Shown piece after piece: positions 42,351-49,577 of a stretch of 64,000 nucleotides of DNA. This DNA comes from an uncultured Oscillospiraceae bacterium. Its GTDB lineage: Bacteria; Bacillota; Clostridia; Oscillospirales; Oscillospiraceae. A program made the translations under genes and the position numbers. Under the pieces are notes generated by a model. It did no database searches and was not told the origin of the DNA. It saw nothing but the letters and a program-made list of their open reading frames with translations. The stretch spans positions 1 through 64,000 of the forward strand of contig CAKUGQ010000006.1 of the NCBI GenBank assembly GCA_934654755.1. The letters are read 5' to 3'. Position 1 is the first letter of the stretch. Each line of letters begins with the position of its first letter.

Positions 42351-42379
42351 ATTTTAGCGGGAAAGACGGGCAAAGTCAA
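42351..42379 (-). promoter_or_regulatory. Promoter of sugar ABC ATPase
   Basis: Minus-strand TTGACT (42379-42374), 17 nt, TAAAAT (42356-42351). The leader to the ATG is about 190 nt. Confidence 0.7.
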
Positions 42380-42490
42380 ACCCGCACTTTCCACAAAATT
42401 CAACGGGATTTTTGCGCAAAACGACGAAAGCGGAAGAGCATCTTCTTCGTGGCGGGCGCATAGAATGGGAGGAGCAAGGAGCGTGATCGA

Positions 42491-42769
42491 ATGAGCAACC
42501 GGTTTTCCAATCTGAAGTGCAAGGAGGTCGTCAATGTCTGTGACGGCTGCCGTCTGGGTTATGTTGCGGATGTAACGGTCGACCTGAAATGCGGGCGTAT
42601 TCTGGCGCTCATCATCCCCGGACCCTGCCGCTTCTGCGGCATCCTCGGCAGACACGAGGACTATGTGATCCCCTGGGAGTGCATCCGTCAGATCGGAGAT
42701 GATCTGATCCTTGTCGAGGGCAACGTGGGCGGTTTTTTGCATCCCCGCAGCCGCAAGGGACTTTTCTGA
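42491..42769 (+). CDS. YlmC/YmxH-family PRC-barrel protein
   Basis: A 92-residue PRC-barrel protein found in spore formers (YlmC/YmxH family), role in sporulation not defined. Family features: SNLKCKEVVNVCDGCRLGYVADVTVDLKCGRILALIIPGP, then IPWECIRQIGDDLILVE. The four Cys near the N-terminal half (C10, C17, C20, C34) and the CRFCG could bind metal. Start at ATG 42491 follows GGAGCAAGGAGCG. Followed by a terminator. Confidence 0.85.
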   Translation: MSNRFSNLKCKEVVNVCDGCRLGYVADVTVDLKCGRILALIIPGPCRFCGILGRHEDYVIPWECIRQIGDDLILVEGNVGGFLHPRSRKGLF

Positions 42770-42829
42770 CCGTTTCTCCGCCTTCACGGGTTTCCTGACG
42801 GCACAGGATGCCTTTCAAAACTCCGTTGA

Positions 42830-42858
42830 GCCTGCTGACCCATATCAGCGGGCTTTTT
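42830..42858 (+). terminator. Terminator of ylmC-like gene
   Basis: GCCTGCTGA / TCAGCGGGC (one G-U pair) and TTTTT tail. Confidence 0.75.
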
Positions 42859-42868
42859 CACTTTTGCC

Positions 42869-43039
42869 GCAAAAGTGTGGGCGCATTTTTGCGGGAGGGT
42901 GACGTCCATAAACTTGCATCAACGGAAAATGAATGTAAAAATTATTTATGCGAATATCGCACAAAAATAGATGATAATAATTGTGAAAAATGATAGCATA
43001 AAAATGAGGTGGATTGTGTCGCAAAAGTGTGAGTTTTGC
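42869..43039. repeat. CGCAAAAGTGTG repeats with dyads
   Basis: CGCAAAAGTGTG occurs at 42869 and 43020. The first is part of CACTTTTG-CCG-CAAAAGTG (42860-42878) and the second of CGCAAAA-N7-TTTTGCG (43020-43040), which abuts a TATGAT (43042-43047). AT-rich gap 42880-43019 shows no gene. Confidence 0.5.
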
Positions 43040-43147
43040 GGTATGATGCAATAAACGTCATGCTGGGGTCAAGTAAGAGATCGACGGATCCTGCATCGCC
43101 GGTACCGAGTGTTTCGGACGACACAGAGATTATGAAAGGAACTACGA

Positions 43148-43270
43148 ATGAAAAAGAGTAATTTCAAACGCGTTCTTTCCCTGCTCCTGACGCTTGCGCT
43201 TATCCCAGCCCTTTCAAAAGCCGGGAGGCCCCTCGGGGCCTTCCGGCGAACCTATGCGCGGCGACGTTAA
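43148..43270 (+). pseudogene. Truncated secretory ORF (signal peptide only)
   Basis: ATG 43148 after GAAAGGAAC opens MKKSNFKRVLSLLLTLALIP, a typical start of a large secreted clostridial protein, but after about 22 residues the frame runs into the REP-like repeat (KAGRPLGAFRRTYARRR) and stops at 43270. The mature protein is gone. Confidence 0.55.
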
Positions 43271-43302
43271 AAACGATGCTTGCGTTTCGCAATGACAGGA
43301 GG
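43205..43302. repeat. REP-like interspersed repeat
   Basis: Sequence with the small GGCCCC/GGGGCC-type hairpin (GAGGCCCCTCGGGGCCTTC, 43226-43244) and ending in TTTCGCAATGACAGG. CGCAATGACA blocks of this kind are characteristic of short dispersed repeats in many gut Firmicutes and others. It interrupts the secretory ORF and supplies the -35 of the next gene. Confidence 0.5.
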
Positions 43303-43308
43303 TATAAT
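43280..43308 (+). promoter_or_regulatory. Promoter at repeat junction
   Basis: TTGCGT (43280-43285), 17 nt, TATAAT (43303-43308). The -35 lies in the REP-like sequence. A start near 43315 excludes ATG 43307 and supports GTG 43343. Confidence 0.65.
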
Positions 43309-43342
43309 GGTAATAGAAAGTTTTGGTAGGAGGAATGCTCGA

Positions 43343-44428
43343 GTGAATACACGAATCTGCCCCGAACCGTGCCTCCTGCTTGAGGCCATGGAGCTGGTCT
43401 ACTCTTTTGTGAATCAGTCGGCGCCGGAGCAGCTTGCCGGTACGGGGGAATTCGCCATTCCGCTGGCCGACGTAACGGCGATTCGTGACGCCGCCTGCGG
43501 CGATCTGGACCGCGGCAGCGATATTGTGCAGTTCTTTTTTCACCCGATCTCATCAAACCGTGTTTCGCGCGGACATGGCAGGGAGCTGTGCATTGCCAGT
43601 CATATTCTTTACGGAAATCTGACCTCACCGGCCCCGGATCCGGATTGTCTGGCTCAGAGCCTGTTGGATTACTGGAACGCCATTCAACGGCCCTATACCG
43701 TAGCGGAAATGGACAGTCATTGCCTTTCCATTGATACGGCTGCGCCGGGTCAGCAGACTCCGCTGTCGCGCGAGCTTTCCAAACTGCCGGTCTCTGCCGA
43801 GGCGCAGAACCAACTGATGGATGTCATCTACAACTACGAGCAATATCTGCGCTGGCTGGTAGACCTTTTGCGGCCGGTCACGAGAAGGCTCGCCCCGCTG
43901 CTTGCACCGTGGGTTGAGCGTACGGGCCCGCTGCTGGGCCGTTGGGAGGCCTTCTTTCGCGGACCGGAGGGCGACGAATTCTTTACGAAGCGTCTTGGCC
44001 TGAACGGGATGCAGTGCGAGCACCTGGAGGTGGCGCTGCGCTACTTCCCCCAAAGCGGCGGCTATGTAAAGGCACTTGCTCCGGTCGGATCGGCCTGCTG
44101 TCTGCTTGGACTCTGTCTGAACATCGGTACGGCGGAGAAAAGACCCGACTGCAGCTTTTCGGAGAAGGAGAACGCCGCGCTGCGTCTGCTGGCAAATACC
44201 GACCGTGTCGCCATGCTTCAGGCAATGACGGACTCTGCAAAGACCGGGCAGGATCTGGTGCGCGAGCTGGGTCTGCATTCCGGCGCGGTGTTCCGGGATC
44301 TGAATAATATGATCGGCGCCGGTTTGATCAACCGTGAGGTGATCGACGGAAGAAATAAATACCGGACGAACACCGCCGCCATCCGCCGCCTTTCGCAGCG
44401 GATGCTTCAGGTTCTTGACGACCGGTAG
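43343..44428 (+). CDS. Winged-helix (ArsR-like) transcriptional regulator
   Basis: A 361-residue protein starting at GTG 43343 (AGGAGG 9 nt upstream), product MNTRICPEPCLLLEAMELVY. The first 270 residues form an unrecognised mostly helical domain; the C-terminal about 85 residues form a winged helix-turn-helix of ArsR type (NTDRVAMLQAMTDSAKTGQDLVRELGLHSGAVFRDLNNMIGAGLINREVIDGRNKYRTN). The N-terminal domain may sense a ligand. Monocistronic, no partner gene near. Function unknown. Confidence 0.75.
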   Translation: MNTRICPEPCLLLEAMELVYSFVNQSAPEQLAGTGEFAIPLADVTAIRDAACGDLDRGSDIVQFFFHPISSNRVSRGHGRELCIASHILYGNLTSPAPDPDCLAQSLLDYWNAIQRPYTVAEMDSHCLSIDTAAPGQQTPLSRELSKLPVSAEAQNQLMDVIYNYEQYLRWLVDLLRPVTRRLAPLLAPWVERTGPLLGRWEAFFRGPEGDEFFTKRLGLNGMQCEHLEVALRYFPQSGGYVKALAPVGSACCLLGLCLNIGTAEKRPDCSFSEKENAALRLLANTDRVAMLQAMTDSAKTGQDLVRELGLHSGAVFRDLNNMIGAGLINREVIDGRNKYRTNTAAIRRLSQRMLQVLDDR

Positions 44429-44440
44429 CGCACGGCACGC

Positions 44441-44484
44441 CGAAGCAGCACTCCAGTCACAGTTGCGGCTGGGGTGCTGCTTTC
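44441..44484 (+). terminator. Terminator-like hairpin
   Basis: GAAGCAGCACTCCAG / CTGGGGTGCTGCTTTC, long loop, weak T tail. Confidence 0.55.
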
Positions 44485-44646
44485 AAACGACACCCGTTTA
44501 GCACACGACGGAAAACGGATTCTCACCGGATACGGCCGTATGTCCGTATGCATTGCTGCCGTTGCGTATATGCCGTCCGCCCTCGCCGGAGCGGGTAAAG
44601 CTCCTGAAAACAACCGAAAAAAGTCCGAAAAAACCGAAAAAAACAC

Positions 44647-44675
44647 TTGCAAAGCGGGAACACTTCCGATATAAT
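44647..44675 (+). promoter_or_regulatory. Promoter of rpsB-tsf
   Basis: TTGCAA (44647-44652), 17 nt, TATAAT (44670-44675). The 120-nt leader (44682-44802) is GC-rich and may fold, as expected for an S2-regulated leader. Confidence 0.8.
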
Positions 44676-44802
44676 AGTACGGCGCGGATTCCGCGACAAT
44701 ATTCAGTCCACACATTCCCGGATTTTCCGTCCCAGTGCCGCTCTGCGGTGGACGGGGGAGAGGAGGGGAATGGCGGTCAAAACGAAAAGGAGTAACAACA
44801 AA

Positions 44803-45549
<747 letters not shown>

Positions 45550-45617
45550 GAAACCTGCCGTGCCCGCCAAGCGATTGACGGGCACTTTCCAAAACAAATG
45601 AACGGAGGAAATATAAT

Positions 45618-46544
45618 ATGGCATTTACTGCTGCTGATGTAAAGAAACTGCGTGAAATGACCAATGTCGGTATGATGGACTGCAAGAAGGCTCTGACCGA
45701 AAGCGACGGCGATATGGATAAGGCAGTCGAATGGCTGCGCGAGAAGGGTCTGGCGAAGGCGGCCAAGAAGGCCGGACGTATTGCAGCCGAAGGCATGGCC
45801 TATGCTACCGTGTGCGAAAAGTGCGGTGTCGGCGCTGTTGTCGAGGTCAACTGCGAGACCGACTTCTGTGCGAAGTCCGCTCCCTTTGTGCAGTTTGTTA
45901 AGGATATCTGCCAGGTCGTTCTGGTCGATGCTCCCGCCGATGTCGAAGCGCTCAAGGAGTGCAAGTACCCCGGCACTGAGCTGAAGGTCTCCGAGATCCT
46001 GCCCGAGAAGGTTATGTCCATCGGTGAAAACCTCCAGATTCGTCGCTTTGCCCGGTTTGCCGAAAATACCAGTGTTGCCTATGTCCATGCCGGCGGCAAG
46101 ATCGGTGTTTTGGTTAACCTCCAGGTCGAGGGCGGCATTGACGCCACTGTGATCGGTAAGGACATTGCCATGCAGATTGCTGCGCTCAACCCCCGTTTCT
46201 GGGACAAGAGTCAGGTCACGCAGGATGTGCTCGATGAGGAGAAGAAGATCCTGGTCGCACAGATGGATAACGATGAAAAGATGGCATCCAAGCCTCAGCA
46301 GGTTAAGGAGAAGATTGCAGCCGGCAGACTGAACAAGTTCTTCGAGGAGAACTGTCTGCTCCAGCAGGCGTTTGTTAAGGACGGCTCCGTGACCGTCGAA
46401 CAGTATATCGCCGCTGCCGCGAAAGAGCTGGGCGGAAGTGTCAAGTTTGTTGATGCGGTTCGTTTCGAGAAGGGCGAAGGCATCGAGAAGAAGCAGGAAG
46501 ACTTCGCTGCCGAGGTTGCCAAGCAGATGAATCAGGGCAAGTAA
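45618..46544 (+). CDS. tsf: Elongation factor Ts
   Basis: The GDP-release factor of EF-Tu. The 308-residue product has the N-terminal UBA-like domain (MAFTAADVKKLREMTNVGMMDCKKALTESDGDMDKAVEWLREKG), the TDFxA motif (CETDFCAKSAPFVQF), the core and the C-terminal coiled module. ACGGAGG precedes ATG. Ends before a strong terminator. Confidence 0.97.
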   Translation: MAFTAADVKKLREMTNVGMMDCKKALTESDGDMDKAVEWLREKGLAKAAKKAGRIAAEGMAYATVCEKCGVGAVVEVNCETDFCAKSAPFVQFVKDICQVVLVDAPADVEALKECKYPGTELKVSEILPEKVMSIGENLQIRRFARFAENTSVAYVHAGGKIGVLVNLQVEGGIDATVIGKDIAMQIAALNPRFWDKSQVTQDVLDEEKKILVAQMDNDEKMASKPQQVKEKIAAGRLNKFFEENCLLQQAFVKDGSVTVEQYIAAAAKELGGSVKFVDAVRFEKGEGIEKKQEDFAAEVAKQMNQGK

Positions 46545-46556
46545 TTGCCTGCGAAA

Positions 46557-46586
46557 AAGTGCCTCCCGTTGGGAGGCACTTTTTTA
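46557..46586. terminator. Bidirectional terminator after tsf
   Basis: AAAGTGCCTCCC / GGGAGGCACTTT, GTT loop, T7 tail; also serves the minus-strand XRE gene. Confidence 0.9.
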
Positions 46587-46695
46587 ATCCCCTGCTCCGG
46601 TTCACGGCATACAGGGAGCAAGGCGGTATGACAATCCAAATTAGCCAAACCCTGCGGGACTACCGCTGCTGTTTTCAGCCGGCGAACCGTTTTGA

Positions 46696-47007
46696 TTATT
46701 CCAACAGATCCTCTATGAGCCGGAGGACATGCTCTCGACGCCGATGATCCAGCCGGTCGATGGCCTGTAGAAGCTCTGCCGACTGCTGCGGCTCGGACAG
46801 GCGTTCGTCAAAAAAAGCCTGCGGCGTGACACCGAGGTACTCACAAATATAGAAAAAGCCAACCATGGAGGGAAAAGCATACCTGTTTTCAATTTTATTG
46901 ATGTAACTCTCACTTTGTCCAAGCGACAGACTCATATCCCGCGCTGAGACACCCTTCTGCATTCGAAGCTGCGCCAGTCGTTCGGAAAACCATTTCTGAT
47001 AATCCAT
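46696..47007 (-). CDS. XRE-family HTH regulator
   Basis: A 103-residue protein that is mostly one XRE helix-turn-helix (AQLRMQKGVSARDMSLSLGQSESYINKIENRYAFPSMVGFFYICEYLGVTPQAFF) plus a short helical tail (RRREHVLRLIEDLLE). Start ATG 47005-47007 with GGAGG 7 nt upstream. Divergent from the 52-aa membrane peptide and 0.5 kb before the RyR/TIR-MORN pair, so it may control that locus. The 115-bp divergent region contains a dyad. Confidence 0.85.
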   Translation of the reverse strand: MDYQKWFSERLAQLRMQKGVSARDMSLSLGQSESYINKIENRYAFPSMVGFFYICEYLGVTPQAFFDERLSEPQQSAELLQAIDRLDHRRREHVLRLIEDLLE

Positions 47008-47057
47008 CGTTCCACCTCCGTACACATATAGTATAAATCCGTGTGGAAACATTATCG

Positions 47058-47072
47058 GGGAAAATAATTCCC
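47058..47072. promoter_or_regulatory. Dyad in divergent control region
   Basis: GGGAA-AATAA-TTCCC, perfect 5-bp arms, 9 bp upstream of the -35 of the small membrane peptide gene. Candidate operator of the XRE regulator. Confidence 0.4.
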
Positions 47073-47080
47073 TATTTTTC

Positions 47081-47109
47081 TTGACGCGAATAATATAAGG
47101 ATATATAAT
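47081..47109 (+). promoter_or_regulatory. Promoter of small membrane peptide
   Basis: TTGACG (47081-47086), 17 nt, TATAAT (47104-47109). A start near 47116 truncates the site for ATG 47125 but leaves that for ATG 47157 intact. Confidence 0.75.
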
Positions 47110-47156
47110 GAAGGAGGTCGAGAAATGACGGATATAAGTGTTACGGAGGAAGGGAA

Positions 47157-47315
47157 ATGGGAGGAGTATGGGCATCCTGGTATCTGGCAGTGGGAATTCT
47201 GTTTATGCTGGCGACTGCCGTATGCGTTGTATGGCAGAGCTATTATGAACGCAGGAGAAAGAGGAGAAAAGGACGTGAAGCCGGACGGGAAACGCCAAAG
47301 CAGGAGTCGGATTGA
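47157..47315 (+). CDS. 52-aa single-span membrane peptide
   Basis: A short gene easily missed: ATG 47157 with GGAGG 7 nt upstream. The product opens MGGVWASWYLAVGILFMLAT, one membrane helix (about 5-26), then a strongly basic cytoplasmic tail (ERRRKRRKGREAGRETPKQE) ending in SD. By the positive-inside rule the N-terminus is outside. It is preferred over the longer overlapping frame from ATG 47125, which lacks protein-like character and whose ribosome site falls at the predicted transcript start. Divergent from the XRE gene, upstream of the RyR/TIR pair. Function unknown. Confidence 0.65.
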   Translation: MGGVWASWYLAVGILFMLATAVCVVWQSYYERRRKRRKGREAGRETPKQESD

Positions 47316-47356
47316 TTCGGACGGAGAGTACGGAACTACCGGCAAACAAATAGTGT

Positions 47357-47395
47357 GATATCCGCGCCCTGCCCGGGGCGCGGATATCTGATTCT
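47357..47395 (+). terminator. Terminator of membrane peptide
   Basis: GATATCCGCGCCC / GGGCGCGGATATC, 6-nt loop, weak T tail. Confidence 0.75.
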
Positions 47396-47461
47396 TTGGT
47401 GAGAATCCGGATGTGATTATCCAAAAACTTCAAGGGTTTTGCGGAATTCGGTCACAATTTC

Positions 47462-47490
47462 TTGACAAATTGCCGTCCGTTTTCTATACT
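47462..47490 (+). promoter_or_regulatory. Promoter of RyR/TIR-MORN operon
   Basis: TTGACA (47462-47467), 17 nt, TATACT (47485-47490), 32 nt before the ATG; GGGAGGAACGG is the ribosome site. Confidence 0.8.
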
Positions 47491-47522
47491 TAAATAAGAA
47501 TCATACGGGAGGAACGGAAGTT

Positions 47523-49577
47523 ATGGACACCTGTTTGCTTGTTTTAGCCGGTGTAATGGTACTGATGCTCATGCTCTGTGCGGCATGGCGCTGGCGGCAT
47601 ACGGCCAGCCGTTGTATTTCCTGCGTTTTGCTTGGTATTTTTTTCGGAACCTTTTTCATGGTGCTGCCGACGGCATGGTATTCTGACCCTGCGCAGGTGT
47701 ATTCGCCGCTGCGCTTCCGGCTGCTCTCCGCGTTGCTGCACAGCCTTAAGACGCTTGGCGGGCGTCAGAGCATCACGCAGTATGAGTCCATAGCGCTGTA
47801 CGGCGGCTGGAAAACCGCCTATATTGCTCTGAACTATCTGATGACGGCCTGCGCGCCGATCATTACCTCCAGCCTGATCCTATCCTGCTTCGCAGATATG
47901 GGAGAAAAGCTGCGTTATGTGCTGCACCCGGGCGGTGACTGTCATGTGTTCTCCGAGCTGAATGCGAATTCTCTGCGGCTTGCCGAGGGGCTTCGGAAAA
48001 AACGCAGCGGCGTTCTTGTATTCTGTGATACAAAGAGCGCCGATGCGGCGCTTATTACGCAGGCCAAGCGCTTGGGCGGTATTTGCCTGTATCAACCCAT
48101 CACGGACTTCGGCGTTTCCGGCTTTCACAGGCACTACACCTTTTATCTGATTTCAATGCGCGAGGAGGAAAACATCGCACCGGTGCGCAGGATACTTGCG
48201 CGGCACAGCGCCGTAGCAGAGGGAAAGCTCACTGTTAATGCCTTTGCGAGAAGCGGCGCTTCCATCTGTGTGGCGGAGGAACAGCCGGCGGGCAATGTCC
48301 GGGTGCGGTTTCTCGATGAGGTGGCTCTGTTCTGTGACCACCTGCTGTTTCGCTACCCGCTGTATACGCTCCCCGAGGGACAGACGGAGATTTTCGGTCT
48401 TGTGATCGGCTGTGGCCGTACGGGTGAGCAGATGCTCCGCAGTATGGTCTGGGCGGGGCAGATTAATGGACTCTCCCTGAAGCTGCGCGGCGTGGATGTG
48501 GATCCGTCGGCCGCGTCACGCTTTTTTGCAGCCGGACCGGAACTGCGGCACTATGACTTGGATATCTTCGGCGGGGTGGATGCGTGCGGCGAGGAATTTC
48601 TGGAGCTTCTGGAGCGGGAAAAGCTCTATCAGGCGACCTACGTCGTCATTGCAACCGCCGATGACGACCTGAACATCGAGATCGCGACTCGTCTGCGTGC
48701 TGAAATGATCCGTCTTGGCGGTGAATTCGACCGGCCGGGGTCCAGAATATTCATGCGCGTGCGCGATGATGTGCGGGCGGAAAATCTGCGAACGGAGCGC
48801 AGCAGCTATTTGGAAAAGCGTAATATTCACATTTTTGGCGATAATGAGGAGCTGTTTTCCGAGCCGATGCTGCTTGATTCCAAGCTGGAACGGCTGACCT
48901 ATGCGGTGGCACTGTCCTATCAGGGCGCCCTTGAATATCCGGAGGACAGCCCGGAATTCCGGGAAAGAGCGGAGGTGTGCAGCCAAGAGTTTTGGAAGAG
49001 CGAGTATAGCCGACGCTCATCGATGGCCGCGGCACTGCACATCCCTGCCAAGGTCTATGTGGCCCTTCGCGACAGCGGCTGCGGAGAGTCGGAGCGGGCG
49101 GAGGCGCTGAACGAGCTATCCGGACGCACTGCGGAGCTTTACGAAGAGGCACTGACAAAGGGCGGGGACAGATTGCTGGAGGCGCTGGGCGAGATGGAGC
49201 ATGAGCGCTGGTGCGCGTTCCTGCGCAGCGAGGGTTGGCGTTCGACGGACCGGATGCTGCAATTTGCGGGACCGGCCAACGGCTACGGTGCGAAGTGGCC
49301 GCCAGCCAAGCTCCACGCGTGCCTGATTCCCTGGCAGGAGCTCAACGCATTGTCCGATACCCTGAACGAGGCGTTCCCAACGCGGGAGCGCAGAGATTTC
49401 CGATGGAACGATCTTGAGATTGTTCGCAGACTGCCACAGATGCTGCGGCTGAGCGGCGAGGCATCCACGGCGGACGTTTCCCGAAAACACGCCTTGAAAC
49501 CCGTTCGCAGGCCGGCGCGACGACAGTGTCCGGCGCAGGCGGACACCAAAGCGAAGGAGGAGAAAGAACATGTTTGA
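47523..49577 (+). CDS. Membrane protein with RCK/TrkA-like and RyR domains
   Basis: A 684-residue protein. Three hydrophobic helices (about 1-22, 33-54, 97-121) are followed by two Rossmann-like RCK/TrkA-N regions: the first about 135-230 (CHVFSELNANSLRLAEGL...GVLVFCD), the second about 289-400 with FGLVIGCGRTGEQML and the acidic VDVDPSA. At about 557-620 is a prokaryotic ryanodine-receptor (RyR) domain: EMEHERWCAFLRSEGW ... KLHACLIPWQELNALSD. RCK-bearing proteins gate ion channels in response to nucleotides or ions; bacterial RyR domains occur in predicted nucleotide-signalling and conflict systems. A channel or effector role is inference. Its end overlaps the TIR-MORN start by 8 nt (ATGTTTGA), so translation is coupled. 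Confidence 0.8.
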   Translation: MDTCLLVLAGVMVLMLMLCAAWRWRHTASRCISCVLLGIFFGTFFMVLPTAWYSDPAQVYSPLRFRLLSALLHSLKTLGGRQSITQYESIALYGGWKTAYIALNYLMTACAPIITSSLILSCFADMGEKLRYVLHPGGDCHVFSELNANSLRLAEGLRKKRSGVLVFCDTKSADAALITQAKRLGGICLYQPITDFGVSGFHRHYTFYLISMREEENIAPVRRILARHSAVAEGKLTVNAFARSGASICVAEEQPAGNVRVRFLDEVALFCDHLLFRYPLYTLPEGQTEIFGLVIGCGRTGEQMLRSMVWAGQINGLSLKLRGVDVDPSAASRFFAAGPELRHYDLDIFGGVDACGEEFLELLEREKLYQATYVVIATADDDLNIEIATRLRAEMIRLGGEFDRPGSRIFMRVRDDVRAENLRTERSSYLEKRNIHIFGDNEELFSEPMLLDSKLERLTYAVALSYQGALEYPEDSPEFRERAEVCSQEFWKSEYSRRSSMAAALHIPAKVYVALRDSGCGESERAEALNELSGRTAELYEEALTKGGDRLLEALGEMEHERWCAFLRSEGWRSTDRMLQFAGPANGYGAKWPPAKLHACLIPWQELNALSDTLNEAFPTRERRDFRWNDLEIVRRLPQMLRLSGEASTADVSRKHALKPVRRPARRQCPAQADTKAKEEKEHV

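Noticed and set aside
43307..43342. Earlier ATG 43307 for the winged-helix regulator
   Set aside because: It overlaps the TATAAT of the promoter, so it would precede the transcript; GTG 43343 has the proper site.
47125..47358. 77-codon frame from ATG 47125
   Set aside because: Its ribosome site lies at the predicted transcript start and its product lacks protein-like features; the overlapping 52-aa membrane frame is the better gene.
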